The notes beneath the pieces were generated by a model, which saw only the letters and a program-made list of their open reading frames with translations, was not told the origin of the DNA and ran no database searches. Source: Ktedonobacter racemifer DSM 44963 (GTDB lineage Bacteria; Chloroflexota; Ktedonobacteria; Ktedonobacterales; Ktedonobacteraceae). Taken from it: a stretch of DNA of 64,000 bases. Positions 9,601 to 17,306 of this stretch are shown in pieces. The stretch's first letter is position 1, and each line of letters opens with the position of its first letter. A program made the position numbers and the translations under genes. The stretch spans positions 2,405,341-2,469,340 of the forward strand of contig NZ_ADVG01000003.1 in the NCBI RefSeq assembly GCF_000178855.1, in the 5' to 3' direction.

Positions 9601-9759
9601 CGGCTGCTGGTGAGCGGGCGTACGAATCAGCAGATTGCGCAAGCGTTGGTCGTGTCGGTCAACACCGTCAAGCATCACGTGAAACGGCTCTACAGTAAAC
9701 TGGGGGTGAGCACACGCCTGGAGGCCAGCGAGGCGGCACGTCACCTGAAGCTCCTCTAA
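6613..9759 (+). CDS. MalT-like LuxR-family transcriptional regulator
   Basis: This 1,048-aa protein is built like MalT/STAND regulators: ATP-driven signal-sensing activators of transcription. In order: an N-terminal domain of about 120 residues with LNVYKEARPRGGLYWYAYH and KRYLGRT, a P-loop NTPase (Walker A QAPAGFGKTTA near residue 175; Walker B LLILDDYH near residue 275), a winged-helix and long TPR-like helical sensor region (about 480-950), and a C-terminal LuxR helix-turn-helix (LSAQEQRVLRLLVSGRTNQQ to NTVKHHVKRLYSKLG). No receiver domain is present. ATG 6613 is preceded by a weak GGGA; ATG 6637 with AAAGG is the alternative. The inducer and targets cannot be read from the sequence. A related gene lies at 36273-39085. 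Confidence 0.9.
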   Translation: MREQKKGRMPRSPLHALIWSKDHTQYELSTHGHPEQRFRPGDEELWLNWLEASTSFAFQGASGRLNVYKEARPRGGLYWYAYHTTSSGTRKRYLGRTANVTFARLEEEAKTLTRVLSPVVSPSDALPAPGDLLLTTRLFPPRLPAGLVERSRLLTRLDAALVHKLAVVQAPAGFGKTTAVSRWIAERCTQSTFPTVAWLTLDTSDNDPLRFWRSVIVACQKWQESVGQTALAHLTSAMRPPFEEQPLDTVLALLLNDMVQCIQSGLLILDDYHVIAEPRIHETLISFLDHLPRTVSVLVLTRGDPPFPLLRWRAKGELYELHSADLRFSSEEAVAFLSQALGQTLPMPLSEAARTRLDVSLAGWVAGLRLLTLALRGRQTQDEVEHYLLSLDVSPPHQSLLDYFVTEILNAQPEALQLFLLETSALGHLSGSLCNAIIDSEKGAALLETVGRAGLFLEALDGSGEWYRYHALFAQALRQEAALRLGEEALRTLSRRSSSWYEQHGLSSEAIEAALLARDLERGALLIEQADPDRQNWGPQTLCRWLAQIPEPVLRAHPALCLDYAWALRFPQEGKEEAPTPVEVGERIDALLQMAEESWRHQGKPALIGGIYAFRVMASQGQEPLPRVMEYAQQALVLLPDDDPDHLVQAGRGVCLSFVGLGKIREGRYSEAREDILQAHACSLVVGDKRFTRQMIMLLGLSTLMLGELHQAAEYYHQVLSAVPEQEDREDRAQALLGLAMLSFEWNDLAAIEQQTREALALMPDNHDIQNRGTLLLALLQHARGQTLSAQQQLAALLARLQAESTPWALWILPDVLIWQARLHLATGNLQAVQQGLETLTRSAQLLDFTQHLKRQILHARLLLAQEQATAARTELEHLLSTAQQRRLALEGLEIRLLLALAHAACRQKQAAHQWLTQVLIQTRSERFLRLFLDEGEVLAHLLRQLVPALQDTALRSYAQTILRAFAVPGEADAPVVSAPRHLLVEPLSAQEQRVLRLLVSGRTNQQIAQALVVSVNTVKHHVKRLYSKLGVSTRLEASEAARHLKLL

Positions 9760-10131
9760 ATATCTCCGCGCTGATATTCCTCATTGGTTACTACCTATAG
9801 AACTACCCGACTGGGTGATGCCCCCCTCCCTACCTCTACTCTATACTCTGAGCAGGTGCTTGAGACACGGCAGCAGAACGCCTCGTCGATGGATCTCCAG
9901 GCATGGAACAACGAGTTGTGACTGATGCACGAATTTTTCCATTCGGCGGGGAGTTTTGCACCATTCTCCGGTAAATGGATGGGGTGATGTTTCTGAAAAG
10001 AAGGGGACTTTCTTGGCTCGTGAGAGCATGAGAGGAACAAATAGAAGAGGGAGGATGAGCCGCTATTCGCCCGAATAGTGATCAAATTTTTTTCCACCGG
10101 ATGTACACATTTACAGATGAAAGGCGCCATC
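9760..10131. other. Intergenic upstream of the SMR pair
   Basis: No gene is supported. A guanidine riboswitch would be expected by analogy with ykkC genes and was looked for by eye; none of its conserved blocks was recognised. The leader is more than 300 nt, so some RNA-level control is possible. Confidence 0.35.
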
Positions 10132-10497
10132 ATGGAAACCGATTCCGCAGTGAAGGCAGGTTCCGCCAGGAAAACAAATAGAGCCTGGCTGTTCGTAATA
10201 CTCGCAGGGATGCTGGAGATTGCCTGGGCCAGCGGCTTGAAATACCAATTTGTCCCCTACCTTCTTATGGTCCCTGCACTCTTTCTCGGCTTTGATTTGT
10301 TCATTCGGGCAGCAAAAAGAATCCCCATCGGGACAGCTTACGCCGTTTTCGTTGGGATCGGGACCGTTGGAACCATTGTGGTCGAGTCGATCATTTCGCA
10401 TGGAGGAGTCAGCTTTCTCAAAGGGGGGCTTATCCTTCTTTTGCTGCTTTGCATCATCGGCCTGAAGCTGACGAGCTACAAGGGGGTTACTGAATGA
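10132..10497 (+). CDS. SMR-family transporter subunit, YkkC-like
   Basis: This 121-aa small multidrug resistance protein has four predicted helices. After a 20-residue hydrophilic N-terminus comes the first helix with the essential glutamate in AGMLEIAWASGLKYQ, then PIGTAYAVFVGIGTVGT, the signature of the third helix, and a final hydrophobic helix. The WASGLKY motif resembles Gdx/YkkC guanidinium exporters rather than EmrE. ATG 10132 has AAAGG 8 nt upstream. The stop overlaps the start of the next SMR gene (ATGA), so the two are translationally coupled and probably form an antiparallel heterodimer driven by the proton gradient. The substrate is inferred, most likely guanidinium or small cations. 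Confidence 0.88.
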   Translation: METDSAVKAGSARKTNRAWLFVILAGMLEIAWASGLKYQFVPYLLMVPALFLGFDLFIRAAKRIPIGTAYAVFVGIGTVGTIVVESIISHGGVSFLKGGLILLLLLCIIGLKLTSYKGVTE

Positions 10498-10808
10498 ACT
10501 GGGTTTTGCTTCTGCTCGCCGGTCTTTTTGAAATAGTCGGAGTGATTGGCCTCCAGAAAACGGTGAAAAAGGAGACCTGGCTTACTTATGTGTTCTTCAT
10601 CGGCGCATTTACCACCAGCTTTAGCCTCTTAATTTTCGCGATGAAGACGATCCCTCTTTCTACAGCCTACGCTGTCTGGACAGGAATAGGGACAGCCGGA
10701 GCTGCTGTAGTCGGGATGACCTTCTTTGGCGAAGCGAAAAGCCCGTTGCGAATGCTCTGCTTAGTAGGCGTGATCCTCTCGGTGATCGGCCTTAAGCTGT
10801 TCGCTTAA
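10494..10808 (+). CDS. SMR-family transporter subunit, YkkD-like
   Basis: This 104-aa partner has four helices: the helix-1 glutamate in AGLFEIVGVIGLQK, then the helix-3 signature STAYAVWTGIGTAGAAVVGM, and the end SVIGLKLFA. It begins inside the stop of the upstream SMR gene (ATGA overlap). The pair order (YkkC-like then YkkD-like) matches heterodimeric SMR systems of Bacillus. It has the usual length for the family with no missing key residue. Confidence 0.9.
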   Translation: MNWVLLLLAGLFEIVGVIGLQKTVKKETWLTYVFFIGAFTTSFSLLIFAMKTIPLSTAYAVWTGIGTAGAAVVGMTFFGEAKSPLRMLCLVGVILSVIGLKLFA

Positions 10809-10946
10809 GTGGAAAGGTCTCACTTGGCATTTACTATGATCGTTATCATGCTGGATAGCTAAAAATAGCGCAAAAGGAAATAGCGAAGGAATCATGAAAG
10901 TGAGAAAACAGAGACCATGGTGGTGGCAGCGATCACAACGGCCATC

Positions 10947-11102
10947 CTAATGCTTATAGGGATACATGTGAGATAGACGAGAGCGGCGCCAGCAACTCAC
11001 CGCATTGAGGGCATCGCGATAGGCCAGTTGCGTCTGGCGTAACGCTTGCACCTGCTCTGGCGTGGTTGTGAGCTTGAGTTTGGCGGTGATGATCTGCTGC
11101 AT
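10947..11102 (-). pseudogene. tnpB N-terminal fragment
   Basis: The reverse strand from ATG 11102 encodes MQQIITAKLKLTTTPEQVQA and continues LRQTQLAYRDALNAVS. This is the N-terminus of an IS200/IS605-family OrfB/TnpB protein. The similarity is lost after about 37 residues, and the frame closes at 10947 after 51 codons. The RuvC and zinc-finger parts are missing, so this is a relic. Confidence 0.7.
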
Positions 11103-11262
11103 GTCGTTCGCTTTCGAGAGGAACGGGATTTTTCCCCATCCTTGTTATCCTCAACTGTCACACGCTATAAAGCTATTGCGGGTAGGTGGCGTGTTTGGTG
11201 TGCTGTGCCTCCATACACATCAGTATAATATCTGTTCTCACTTTTGTGAACTTTCTGTGAGG

Positions 11263-11303
11263 GCCGCCTTACCCCTCTTTGAAAGAGAGGGGATCCGGCG
11301 GCT
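11263..11303. repeat. Interrupted palindrome upstream of acyltransferase gene
   Basis: GCCGCC and GGCGGC frame an inner hairpin CCCCTCTTTGAAAGAGAGGGG. It lies 38 bp before the acyltransferase start. It may end upstream transcription or be a small dispersed repeat. Confidence 0.5.
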
Positions 11304-11340
11304 CATCTCATGAAATTTTAGAGAGGAAGGGAAAGAGGCT

Positions 11341-12492
11341 ATGCTTCCCCTGACGAAACATTCTTCTACTGACATGCAGGGAGAGGAAAGAGGCAGTGAA
11401 CGGCTGCATTTTCTTGATAACCTGCGCGTCTTTTTGACCTGTCTGGTCGTCTTTCATCACATTCCAGGTTGGTATTACAAAGAGCCAGTACAGGATGCAG
11501 CTACACTGGCTGTCATTGGTGTCTTTATGATCCTGAACCAGACGTTTTTCATGGGATTGTTCTTCTTCATTTCAGCCTGCTTCATTCCCAGTTCCTATGA
11601 TCGCAAAGGGGCAGGTCTTTTTCTGAGGGATCGCCTCCTCCGCTTGGGTATTCCACTAGTAGTGTATGGTCTGCTCATTGGCCCGCTCACTAATTATATT
11701 GGAGACGGGCTCCCACAGCCTTTTCAGCTCTTTTTCAGCAAGTATCTACTACCCTGGCGAGCACTCAACGGTCCTCTCTGGTTTGTAGGAGTCTTGCTCG
11801 TCTTCTCCACAGGCTATGTAGTATGGCGTAAACTGCGAGGCCAGCACTCTTTAATAGTCCCGAAGACCCACTCATTTCCGAGTCTGTTCTCACTGGCCCT
11901 CTGTGTGCTGGTGCTGGCGGCCCTTACCGGTTTGATACGTAGTATTCCACTCGATGGGTTGGGATGGCTCGATGGGCTATTTCCTTACTATGAAATAAGA
12001 TATGCTGCTCAGTATATCACTTTGTTCCTGGCTGGCCTGATCGCCTACCATTATAACTGGATGGCAACGCTACCACAAACTGTCCGATCAGGGCTATTCT
12101 GTCTGCTCGGCTCGTTTATTCTTCTCCTGCCAATCATCTTCTATGGCGGAGAAAATGCCATGGCGTACGTTATGGATGGAGGCTGGCATTGGCAAACATT
12201 TAACTATGCCCTGTGGGAGGCTGTCTTTGGTATAACGATGTGCATTACCCTGCTCGCCCTGTTCCGTAAACGGCTCAATAGAGCAAACAGATTTACAATG
12301 TGGTTAGCAGGCAACGCCTACGCCGTCTATATTCTGCACCCATTGATCCTTGCCTTGCTGTGGTTCACGCTGAAAGGGCTCCCGATCCATCCACTGCTTA
12401 CATTCCTGCTCATAGGCATCACTGGCCTGCCTCTCTGCTTTGGATGCGGTTACTTGCTGCGCAAGCTGCCGTTTGCCAGAAAGATACTGTGA
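11341..12492 (+). CDS. Acyltransferase 3 family membrane protein
   Basis: This 383-aa integral membrane protein belongs to the acyltransferase-3 (OafA/MdoC-like) family, which transfers acyl groups to envelope glycans or small molecules. The N-terminal signature is present: RLHFLDNLRVFLTCLVVFHH, with the conserved histidine pair in VVFHHIPG, followed by FFISACF, then RDRLLRLGIPLVVY with its conserved arginines, and about ten helices. The best resemblance is to the glucans biosynthesis protein C type. The start ATG 11341 is preceded by GGAAAGAGG. It stands alone between two tnpB fragments. The acceptor is unknown. Confidence 0.85.
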   Translation: MLPLTKHSSTDMQGEERGSERLHFLDNLRVFLTCLVVFHHIPGWYYKEPVQDAATLAVIGVFMILNQTFFMGLFFFISACFIPSSYDRKGAGLFLRDRLLRLGIPLVVYGLLIGPLTNYIGDGLPQPFQLFFSKYLLPWRALNGPLWFVGVLLVFSTGYVVWRKLRGQHSLIVPKTHSFPSLFSLALCVLVLAALTGLIRSIPLDGLGWLDGLFPYYEIRYAAQYITLFLAGLIAYHYNWMATLPQTVRSGLFCLLGSFILLLPIIFYGGENAMAYVMDGGWHWQTFNYALWEAVFGITMCITLLALFRKRLNRANRFTMWLAGNAYAVYILHPLILALLWFTLKGLPIHPLLTFLLIGITGLPLCFGCGYLLRKLPFARKIL

Positions 12493-12580
12493 CACTCCGC
12501 TGGTGGTTTTCAAACCGCGCGGCTTCTTGTGGCATTGCGACGTACGCGACCCTCTGAATGGATGTCCCGTGGGGACGACT

Positions 12581-12898
12581 CTAGTGGGTGAGCAATATCT
12601 TGGCGAGACGCTTGCCATCCCTCACGTCTCGTGCTGCGCGGTGCCCTGCGCGACCGCGGCTCCATGCCCTGCGCCGAGAATGGATGGTTCTCCGGAGCGC
12701 CGTGCCCCCGGATGGGGGTTGGGCGGCCTGGGAGCCCCGCCCACCTCCCGCTTTCGCGGGCCTCTCTGCCTGCAGAGGAGCCTGAGGCTTTTCCTGGTGA
12801 TGTTCCTGTGCGCGAAAGCGGGCAAGGAGCCGCTGGCCAATGACGCGGGAGGCGTTGCGGTCGGCATGGTCCCTCGCATCACACGTGGGGCAATACAT
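12581..12898 (-). pseudogene. tnpB C-terminal fragment
   Basis: The first 30 residues (CPTCDARDHADRNASRVIGQ, then RLLARFRA) are the end of a TnpB zinc finger with the final RuvC aspartate (HADRNAS). The rest is low-complexity sequence that probably corresponds to the right end of the element. The 5' part is lost at the IS6 insertion whose left end is 12912. This fragment and the N-terminal piece at 10947-11102 are in the wrong order to be one gene split by the acyltransferase, so they come from two events. Confidence 0.7.
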
Positions 12899-12911
12899 GA
12901 GGGGCTCTCCC

Positions 12912-13774
12912 GGGTATTGTCAACTTGCTGAGAGGCTAAAATGTCTGGTAGACTAATCATTATGAAAACACAAGCATCTGCCCCCGTCTACAAAGGCTTT
13001 CGCTTTCCGGTTGAGATTATCAGCCATTGCATCTGGTTGTATTTCCGTTTCTCGCTGAGTTTCCGTGATATTGAAGAGCTTATGGGGCAACGTGGGATTG
13101 TATTGACCTACGAAACCATCCGGCAATGGTGTCTGAAATTTGGCCAGACGTACGCCAATGAACTGAAACGTCGTCGTCCGAAAACGGGGGACAAGTGGCA
13201 TCTGGATGAAGTGTACCTGAAGATCAATGGCAAAACCCACTCCCTATGGCGAGCTGTGAATCAGGAGGGCGATGTCCTGGATATCCTCGTGCAAAGCCGA
13301 CGCAACAAACACGCGGCCAAGAAGTTTTTTCGAAAATTACTCAAAGGGCTCCAATACGTCCCACGGGTGATCATCACGGACAAGCTGGCCAGCTATGCCG
13401 CCGCAAAGAAGGAAATCCTATCGAGTGTTGAGCATCGCCAACACAAGGGGTTAAATAACCGCGCGGAACGTTCGCATCAACCGACGCGGCAACGCGAGCG
13501 CACCATGCGGCGCTTCAAATCCCCTGGCCAAGCCCAACGGTTTCTCTCCGCTTTTGGGCCGATCTTGGATCACTTTCGGCCGAAACGGCATCGTCTCACG
13601 GCTAGAGATTACCGCGCCCTCATGCAGGATCGCTTCCAGATGTGGAACGAGGTGATCGGCGGGAAAGTTGCTGCCTAACACCATACTCTCCTCTCCAACC
13701 CTCCGCTTCTTCCCTCCTCTTCTCCCTTTCCCTCAAAAAAACTCTTCCATTTCTTCATCAAGTTGACAATACCC
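12912..13774 (+). mobile_element. IS6-family element, second type (GGGTATTGTCAACTT ends)
   Basis: The element is 863 bp with 16-bp inverted ends GGGTATTGTCAACTTG (12912-12927) and the inverse ending at 13774. It carries one complete transposase gene. The same ends are found at 22019 and on the 165-bp unit at 22612-22776. No matching 8-bp flanks are seen. It has truncated the tnpB relic on its left and probably the gene at 13775 on its right. Confidence 0.9.
12962..13678 (+). CDS. IS6-family transposase
   Basis: This 238-aa transposase has the order typical of IS26/IS240-like enzymes: an N-terminal zinc-poor HTH region (YKGFRFPVEIISHCIWLYFR, TYETIRQWC), then the DDE core with D in WHLDEVYLKI, D in IITDKLASY and E in NNRAERSHQPTR. 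It is complete. The start was set at ATG 12962 because the sister relic at 22078 begins at the equivalent position (MKKKVPTSPYKGFRFP). Confidence 0.92.
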   Translation: MKTQASAPVYKGFRFPVEIISHCIWLYFRFSLSFRDIEELMGQRGIVLTYETIRQWCLKFGQTYANELKRRRPKTGDKWHLDEVYLKINGKTHSLWRAVNQEGDVLDILVQSRRNKHAAKKFFRKLLKGLQYVPRVIITDKLASYAAAKKEILSSVEHRQHKGLNNRAERSHQPTRQRERTMRRFKSPGQAQRFLSAFGPILDHFRPKRHRLTARDYRALMQDRFQMWNEVIGGKVAA

Positions 13775-14298
13775 TCCCCGATACCTCTTCGAAGCCTCTG
13801 ACGACCGACCTGGGTATCGTCACTACGACCGACAGGCGCTCTTCCGCACGAGACGCACTTCCTCAGGCCTTTCTCTTTGCCATGGCAGAGCAGACACCAC
13901 GTGAGAGCGCCTGGTCGCTCACACAGATGGGGGACGCCATGCTGACCTGGCAAACGGACCTGCCCGGGGAACTCGATGCCGTCGCCTGGCAACTGCGCTG
14001 GGGAGAACGCACCCTTCCTCCTCCAAGGGCCGATGAATGTGAGCCACTTGGCGCTGCTCACCTGGCGCGCCTTGCCTACCTGGTCGAGCCTATGCCAGGT
14101 ATGGGCTGGCAAGGGTTTCTCTGGCAACTACCCGAGACGCTGAGCAGCGCGCTTTTTACGCGCCATCCCCTGATTTTGCTCCACGCGGCACTCCTATCAC
14201 AGGAAGAGCCAACCACCATCTTTCATCTCTATACCCTCTGGCAACGCCTCTTGCCGAGGGTCTTTGAGGCGGCCCAATGGGAAGAGCCTCACGCATGA
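13775..14298 (+). CDS. Unknown protein, 5'-truncated by IS6; first gene of coupled operon
   Basis: The reading frame is open from inside the IS6 end through to TGA 14298. From the IS boundary it reads protein-like sequence, with an internal ATG at 13882 (MAEQTPRESAW) that would give 138 aa. The protein has many Trp, Leu and Pro residues (DAVAWQLRWGE, GMGWQGFLWQLPE) and no recognised motif. The stop overlaps the next start by ATGA. Because the IS ends inside an open frame, I think the true N-terminus was lost; the alternative is a complete 138-aa protein from 13882. Confidence 0.5.
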
Positions 14299-14492
14299 CA
14301 CAGACCTCTTCTTGCCAGGGCTCTTCGCCCACACCTACTGCCCGTTCTCCCCCTCCTCCAGCAGCCTTTCCCGCTCTCCAACTTCTTTCTCTTCGTCCTT
14401 CACTCCCACCAGGAGCGCGATCATACGCGTCACGCAGCATCCTAGGCATATGCTCCTGGTGGGAGCGTGTTTTTGGAAAGGAATCCGTATGA
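14295..14492 (+). CDS. Small Pro/Ser-rich protein, second gene of coupled operon
   Basis: This 65-aa frame starts within the stop of the preceding gene (ATGA at 14295) and ends by overlapping the start of the next one (ATGA at 14489). The sequence is rich in Ser, Pro and Ala (TPTARSPPPPAAFPAL) with no known domain. The double overlap is the main evidence that it is translated. No function can be assigned. Confidence 0.45.
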   Translation: MTQTSSCQGSSPTPTARSPPPPAAFPALQLLSLRPSLPPGARSYASRSILGICSWWERVFGKESV

Positions 14493-16072
14493 CGGATTTG
14501 CTTCTTCCCGCCTGGTATCGTGCGGTTCAGGTCCCTGGTCGGAGCGCACAACAAGCGCTCTTCGCCGCGCTTGAAAAGATTGTCGCGACCATCGACCTGA
14601 CGTTGACCGTCAACACCTATATGGCGGGTGGCAACTACTATATCATCGTCTTTTGCTTAGGCGCCATAGCCCCTCCCGAGCAGAAACAAAAGTGCCTCGA
14701 AGCCCCTCTCACGCATTATAGGCCCTTTCTGACCCTTGAAGAGACACATCTCGACGCGCTTGTCCGCGCACGTTTGAGCAAAGAGCATGAAATTGCCAGA
14801 GACACACAGTTTGGCAGAACCCATGTTTCCCATCAGTATCGCCCTGTCGCCTTTCATGATACGCCCAACGGCATCCTCTCTCAGGAGGAGAGAGACCGGC
14901 GAAATCAGGCCTGGATTGCCACCATTGAGACCATCCTTGCGGAGGGAAAACCCTTCGTGGAAGTCTTCAAAATGATGTTCGCCGGGGAGCGGATCACGTC
15001 AGGCGTTCCCCCGGTGCAGGCTGACCCCTTTTACGTCAGCATCTTCAGCCAGATGCTGGACCATGCACACCTCTGGCTCTGGACAGCCTCTGCCAGGCAG
15101 ATGTACCAGGACCTCCTCCAGACCCTTGAAGAGTTCTGGGTGCGTAAGGGGTGGACCACACCTGATGACCAGCTAGCCCACTATAACACGCTGGTCACCG
15201 ACCTCTTCAAGACGGATCAACGGTACTGGATCGAGTTTGAGGAGCCACAACCAGGTCCCTTGGGCCGCGTGCGAGCCGTGTTTCTCTACCCACGCTACCC
15301 AGCACGAGAGCTCAATAGACTCATTGATCCGAGCATGCATCTGGACGCCTGGCTTCAGGCGCACCAGATCCTCGGGCAGGAAGCCGCGCGCTGGAACATT
15401 GATATCATTGGCGAGAATGCATCGGTCCTCTTGCGCCTATCCTATGATACACAGTACGCGTGTTGGGTCCTGCCACACGACCAGCACATGAGCCAGGTGT
15501 TTCCCTGGACACGCTGGCTTGCCATCGCGGCCGGGATGCTCCACAAACGCTATGCACGCTCCCCTCAGGCTCCAGCATTTCCTGATCGTGTTGTCTCCTA
15601 CCAGACCAAAGCATCCGTCCCACGAAAACGCGGAAAAGGGAAGCCCAAAGAGAGGTGGATCACGCATTCGCGCACGTACACCACCGTCACCTACGACCTC
15701 TCAGAGAGGGCTTCTCGTCCTGCTGCGGCCGAAGCCCCAGAACCCACAAGCACGAACAAACGCCAGAACTGGCTGGCCCAGGCCCAACCAGAGGATCTGC
15801 TCTATGAGCAGCGGATCATCGACACCTTTACCCGTAGCTACCCGACACGCAAAGATGGCACCCGGCGGGAGGGAGAGGTCACCGTCAAGCATCCCGACCC
15901 CAAGTGGGTCCCGCTACTTCGCCCCGCGCTGCGCAAACGGCAGGTGATCAAAAAAGCCGTCGCCAGCGCCTACGAAGAGAACATCGTGCCTCCGGAGCAG
16001 GAAACACCACCTACGAACCCGCCAGTGCCATTAGACCCCTTCACAAAAGAAAGAAACGACCCATCATGCTAG
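14489..16072 (+). CDS. Unknown 527-aa protein, third gene of coupled operon
   Basis: This is a large soluble protein with no recognised family. It is rich in Trp, His and Tyr, has no signal peptide or membrane helix, and ends in a basic/proline-rich tail (PRKRGKGKPKERW near residue 380, then RKRQVIKKAVASAYEE and PPEQETPPTNPPVP). ATG 14489 has GGAAAGGA 6-7 nt upstream and overlaps the preceding stop. The stop lies inside the csrA start (7-nt overlap, ATGCTAG), so the whole set is coupled. A 54-residue C-terminal piece of the same gene is repeated at 53678-53839. The tail suggests nucleic-acid binding, but this is only a guess. Confidence 0.6.
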   Translation: MTDLLLPAWYRAVQVPGRSAQQALFAALEKIVATIDLTLTVNTYMAGGNYYIIVFCLGAIAPPEQKQKCLEAPLTHYRPFLTLEETHLDALVRARLSKEHEIARDTQFGRTHVSHQYRPVAFHDTPNGILSQEERDRRNQAWIATIETILAEGKPFVEVFKMMFAGERITSGVPPVQADPFYVSIFSQMLDHAHLWLWTASARQMYQDLLQTLEEFWVRKGWTTPDDQLAHYNTLVTDLFKTDQRYWIEFEEPQPGPLGRVRAVFLYPRYPARELNRLIDPSMHLDAWLQAHQILGQEAARWNIDIIGENASVLLRLSYDTQYACWVLPHDQHMSQVFPWTRWLAIAAGMLHKRYARSPQAPAFPDRVVSYQTKASVPRKRGKGKPKERWITHSRTYTTVTYDLSERASRPAAAEAPEPTSTNKRQNWLAQAQPEDLLYEQRIIDTFTRSYPTRKDGTRREGEVTVKHPDPKWVPLLRPALRKRQVIKKAVASAYEENIVPPEQETPPTNPPVPLDPFTKERNDPSC

Positions 16073-16287
16073 TTTTACGGCGCAAGGAAGGAGAGAGAAT
16101 TCTCATCTCTGGCACTATTCTCGTAGAAGTGCTCGAGGTACATGAGGGGAAGGTAAAACTCGGGATCACGGCCCCTCCCGAGGTCGATATCGTACGCGAG
16201 GAAATCGTGCGACGGCACCACCCTCACAAAAGCTTCCTACCACCAAACCGGAGTAAGGTGCGTCTCTTTTGCTTTCTAAACTTATAA
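16066..16287 (+). CDS. csrA: CsrA/RsmA carbon storage regulator
   Basis: This 73-aa RNA-binding protein belongs to the CsrA family, a dimer that binds GGA motifs in leader RNAs to block or stimulate translation. The family start MLVLRRKEGERILISG is clear, followed by ILVEVLEVHEGKVKLGITAP and EVDIVREEIVRR, which includes the conserved RNA-binding arginine. The tail after residue 50 is longer than usual and differs from the copy at 53493-53684 by a frameshift. It starts inside the stop of the 527-aa gene, so its synthesis depends on translation of that operon. The link with an unknown operon suggests a local, element-borne regulator rather than the global one. Confidence 0.9.
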   Translation: MLVLRRKEGERILISGTILVEVLEVHEGKVKLGITAPPEVDIVREEIVRRHHPHKSFLPPNRSKVRLFCFLNL

Positions 16288-16299
16288 AGCGAGTATGAT

Positions 16300-16336
16300 A
16301 TAAAGCCTTGACTTAATTAAGCTAAGGCTTTATAAT
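16300..16336 (+). promoter_or_regulatory. arsR promoter embedded in a 34-bp palindromic operator
   Basis: TTGACT (16308-16313), a 17-bp spacer and TATAAT (16331-16336) form a near-consensus sigma-70 promoter. The same bases lie in a palindrome 16300-16333: ATAAAGCCTT, a central CTTAATTAAG and AAGGCTTTAT. This is a likely binding site for the ArsR repressor encoded just downstream. Transcription should begin about 7 nt after the -10 box, at or next to ATG 16344, giving a leaderless or nearly leaderless mRNA. Confidence 0.8.
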
Positions 16337-16343
16337 GCTGTCT

Positions 16344-16685
16344 ATGGATATGTTCGTTGCGCTTGCTGATCCAACAAGAAGGAACATTTTAGAACTCCTT
16401 GCGAGTAGTGGGGAGTTACCTGCTACTGCCATCTATGTGCAATTTCCTCTCAGCCCACAAGCGGTCTCACAACACCTCAAGGTCTTACGTGAGGCAAACT
16501 TGGTGGAGATGGAGAAACGTGCGCAAAAGCATGTGTATCGCCTCAATCCACAGATGCTGTCTCACTTTGAAGAATGGGTTTTGCAAATGAAACAGCGGTG
16601 GAGCGAAAGCTTTGATACATTAGATGCAGTGCTCGAAATGGAGAAAAAGAAACTCGTAGGAACAGACAAGAAAGAAGATGAATAA
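16344..16685 (+). CDS. ArsR/SmtB-family transcriptional regulator
   Basis: This 113-aa winged-helix repressor begins MDMFVALADPTRRNILELLA, the classical ArsR N-terminus, and has the recognition helix SPQAVSQHLKVLREANLVEM and wing region KRAQKHVYRLNP. No Cys-rich metal site is present. It belongs to the type that sits in front of SRPBCC genes and often represses its own operon. ATG 16344 was chosen because the in-frame ATG at 16335 overlaps the -10 box of the promoter. The next gene starts 6 nt after its stop. The same protein, unchanged, is encoded at 53064-53405. Confidence 0.9.
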   Translation: MDMFVALADPTRRNILELLASSGELPATAIYVQFPLSPQAVSQHLKVLREANLVEMEKRAQKHVYRLNPQMLSHFEEWVLQMKQRWSESFDTLDAVLEMEKKKLVGTDKKEDE

Positions 16686-16691
16686 CATTCG

Positions 16692-17186
16692 ATGTCAACA
16701 AATGAAACAAATATAAGTGCAGAGCCAGGAAAAACAGAAATAATTATCGCACGGGAATTTGATGCACCACGAGAGCTTGTTTTTAAAGCGTTCACCGACC
16801 CGGCGCTTTACATTCAATGGTATGGACCAAGAAGATTCACTATGACGCTTGACGTGTTTGAGCCAGAGCGCGGTGGACGTTGGCGATATTTCCACACAGA
16901 TCAAAATGGCAATGCGCATGCATTTCACGGGGTGTATCACGAAGTTCTTGCTCCAGAACTCATTATTGACACCTTTGAATTTGAAGGGGCGCCAGAAAAG
17001 GGGCATGTAGGTCTGGAAACCATCAGGTTTAAGGCATTGCCTGGTGGGAGAACCAGGGTCATGGCCCAATCTGTTTTCCAATCAGTTGCTGATCGCGACA
17101 ATATGCTCCAGGGTGGTGCAGTAGAAGGAGTCACTGAGACCTATAAGCATCTTGCAGAACTGCTGAAAAAAATGGAGAGGCTCTGA
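16692..17186 (+). CDS. SRPBCC (AHSA1-type) domain protein
   Basis: This 164-aa START/Bet v1-like protein has the family hallmarks EIIIAREFDAPRELVFKAFT, then WYGPRRFTMT, GGRWRYFHTDQNG, FHGVYHEVLAPELIIDTFEF and the C-terminal helix region GAVEGVTETYKHLAELLKKM. Such proteins bind hydrophobic ligands in a deep cavity, and pairs with ArsR regulators are common. It is the second gene of the arsR operon. The copy at 52515-53057 has one A less in the run before the stop and so carries a different C-terminus. Confidence 0.88.
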   Translation: MSTNETNISAEPGKTEIIIAREFDAPRELVFKAFTDPALYIQWYGPRRFTMTLDVFEPERGGRWRYFHTDQNGNAHAFHGVYHEVLAPELIIDTFEFEGAPEKGHVGLETIRFKALPGGRTRVMAQSVFQSVADRDNMLQGGAVEGVTETYKHLAELLKKMERL

Positions 17187-17306
17187 GATGCGCAGACCTG
17201 TCACATTGTCTCGGCGCAACGGAGAAGGTGAGTAGCGAGGTCCCAACCCGACTCCGTAAAGAATCCTCAAAAAGGACAGAAATTGCGAAGAAGGAGATTC
17301 CGTATC

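Noticed and set aside
9760..10131. Guanidine riboswitch upstream of the SMR pair
   Set aside because: The long leader is suggestive, but the conserved blocks of guanidine-I, -II or -III classes were not found by eye.
10947..12898. One tnpB gene interrupted by the acyltransferase gene
   Set aside because: On the reverse strand the C-terminal fragment would precede the N-terminal one, so the two pieces cannot come from one interrupted gene.
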